From NCBI GenBank assembly GCA_017453085.1, contig JAFTKV010000121.1, forward strand, positions 1 to 6,388: 6,388 nt of DNA. The letters are read 5' to 3'. Made by a program: the position numbers and the translations under genes. The notes under the pieces were generated by a model. That model had not been told where the DNA came from and did no database searches. It worked only from the letters and a program-made list of their open reading frames with translations. Within the stretch, counting starts at the first letter, position 1. Every line of letters starts with the position of its first letter. Below, one piece after another: positions 5,952 to 6,388 of the stretch. This DNA comes from Clostridia bacterium (GTDB lineage: Bacteria; Bacillota; Clostridia; Oscillospirales; CAG-272).

Positions 5952-6362
5952 TTATGCTATCGTTCTGTCCCGATTCTTTCGTTTGATCCACCATTGTCCA
6001 AGGGCTTTAGCTCCGACGACAACTGTTTGAATAAGCATGATTCCAATAAGCCATGGAGAAAAGATCGCATCATATTGAAAGTACAAGATACAATAATACA
6101 CAATGACTTGTACAGGAAATGACAACAACCAGGTTCTCCAATTTTTTATTAGAACAATCGAGAGTATGGTAACAATCAAATATGGAAGCACGATCATTCC
6201 TGATTTCCAAAAGTCGCCGATGATGTGGAAATTTCCGGTAATCAAGCCGCTCAATAATACCCCAAGCAGACTAATGGGAGTCAAAAAGATTAAAAGCAAA
6301 GAAGTAATAAGAATTAAAATCAAGAGCTTAAGGGCTTCTTTACTGTCAATGATTTTATTCAT
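5952..6362 (-). CDS. Small hydrophobic membrane protein of unknown function
   Basis: A 136-residue protein I do not recognise. After a short polar N-terminus (MNKIIDSKEA) it is mostly hydrophobic, with about four predicted membrane segments: near 12-41 (long, possibly re-entrant at TPIS), 56-72, 78-95 and 104-121. It ends in a basic tail, WWIKRKNRDR, which suggests that end faces the cytoplasm. No enzymatic motif is visible. The start is supported by AGGAGG (6373-6368), five bases before ATG. Composition is strikingly AT-rich: 18 of 60 bases are G or C at 6061-6120 and 17 of 60 at 6301-6360, against 35 of 60 at 3001-3060 in the mannosidase. This suggests recent acquisition. Only 26 bases upstream are visible, so promoter and operon partners are unknown. 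Confidence 0.75.
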   Translation of the reverse strand: MNKIIDSKEALKLLILILITSLLLIFLTPISLLGVLLSGLITGNFHIIGDFWKSGMIVLPYLIVTILSIVLIKNWRTWLLSFPVQVIVYYCILYFQYDAIFSPWLIGIMLIQTVVVGAKALGQWWIKRKNRDRTIA

Positions 6363-6388
6363 TATGTCCTCCTGTTCAAATGTAATCG

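Noticed and set aside
5790..6122. Plus-strand 110-residue open frame
   Set aside because: It crosses the terminator stem at 5858-5883 and overlaps the better-supported minus-strand gene; no ribosome binding site or coherent protein character.

Overview
The window looks like chromosomal DNA of a GC-rich Firmicute of the class Clostridia. I would guess Oscillospirales or another gut lineage; this rests on AGGAGG-type ribosome binding sites, TTGACA/TACAAT promoters, long intergenic hairpins and the gene types, not on any marker gene. The three larger genes are GC-rich and the rightmost gene is AT-rich.

Layout from left to right. A plus-strand ROK-family sugar kinase (31-990) ends in two adjacent hairpins. 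An intergenic stretch (991-1348) holds copy 1 of a 115-bp stem-loop repeat and a near-consensus promoter. This promoter drives a plus-strand XRE-type regulator with a predicted four-helix membrane domain (1349-2074). A second intergenic stretch (2075-2380) holds copy 2 of the repeat, an unexplained hairpin, a good plus-strand terminator, and a hairpin that closes the convergent gene. A large minus-strand gene (2381-5674) encodes a GH92 alpha-mannosidase of 1097 residues with extra beta-sandwich domains at both ends and no visible signal peptide; it has its own promoter and a candidate operator (5756-5793). Finally, a minus-strand, AT-rich gene for a small membrane protein (5952-6362) ends in a strong intrinsic terminator.

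How the genes may work together: the mannosidase would release mannose from alpha-mannosides, and the ROK kinase phosphorylates a hexose (glucose most likely, mannose possible). They could serve the same catabolism, but they are separate convergent units and not an operon. The regulator is an isolated transcription unit with no visible link to either.

The most unusual structure is the pair of 115-bp repeats flanking the regulator. Each has 25-bp terminal inverted repeats. Their 65-bp cores are inverted relative to each other (56 of 65 positions identical), while the short sequences just outside the repeats are in the same orientation in both copies. That pattern is what inversion of the core within its own terminal repeats would leave. 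The core also contains an inner stem with a compensatory base-pair change between copies. I found no tRNA, rRNA, CRISPR array or complete transposase gene.
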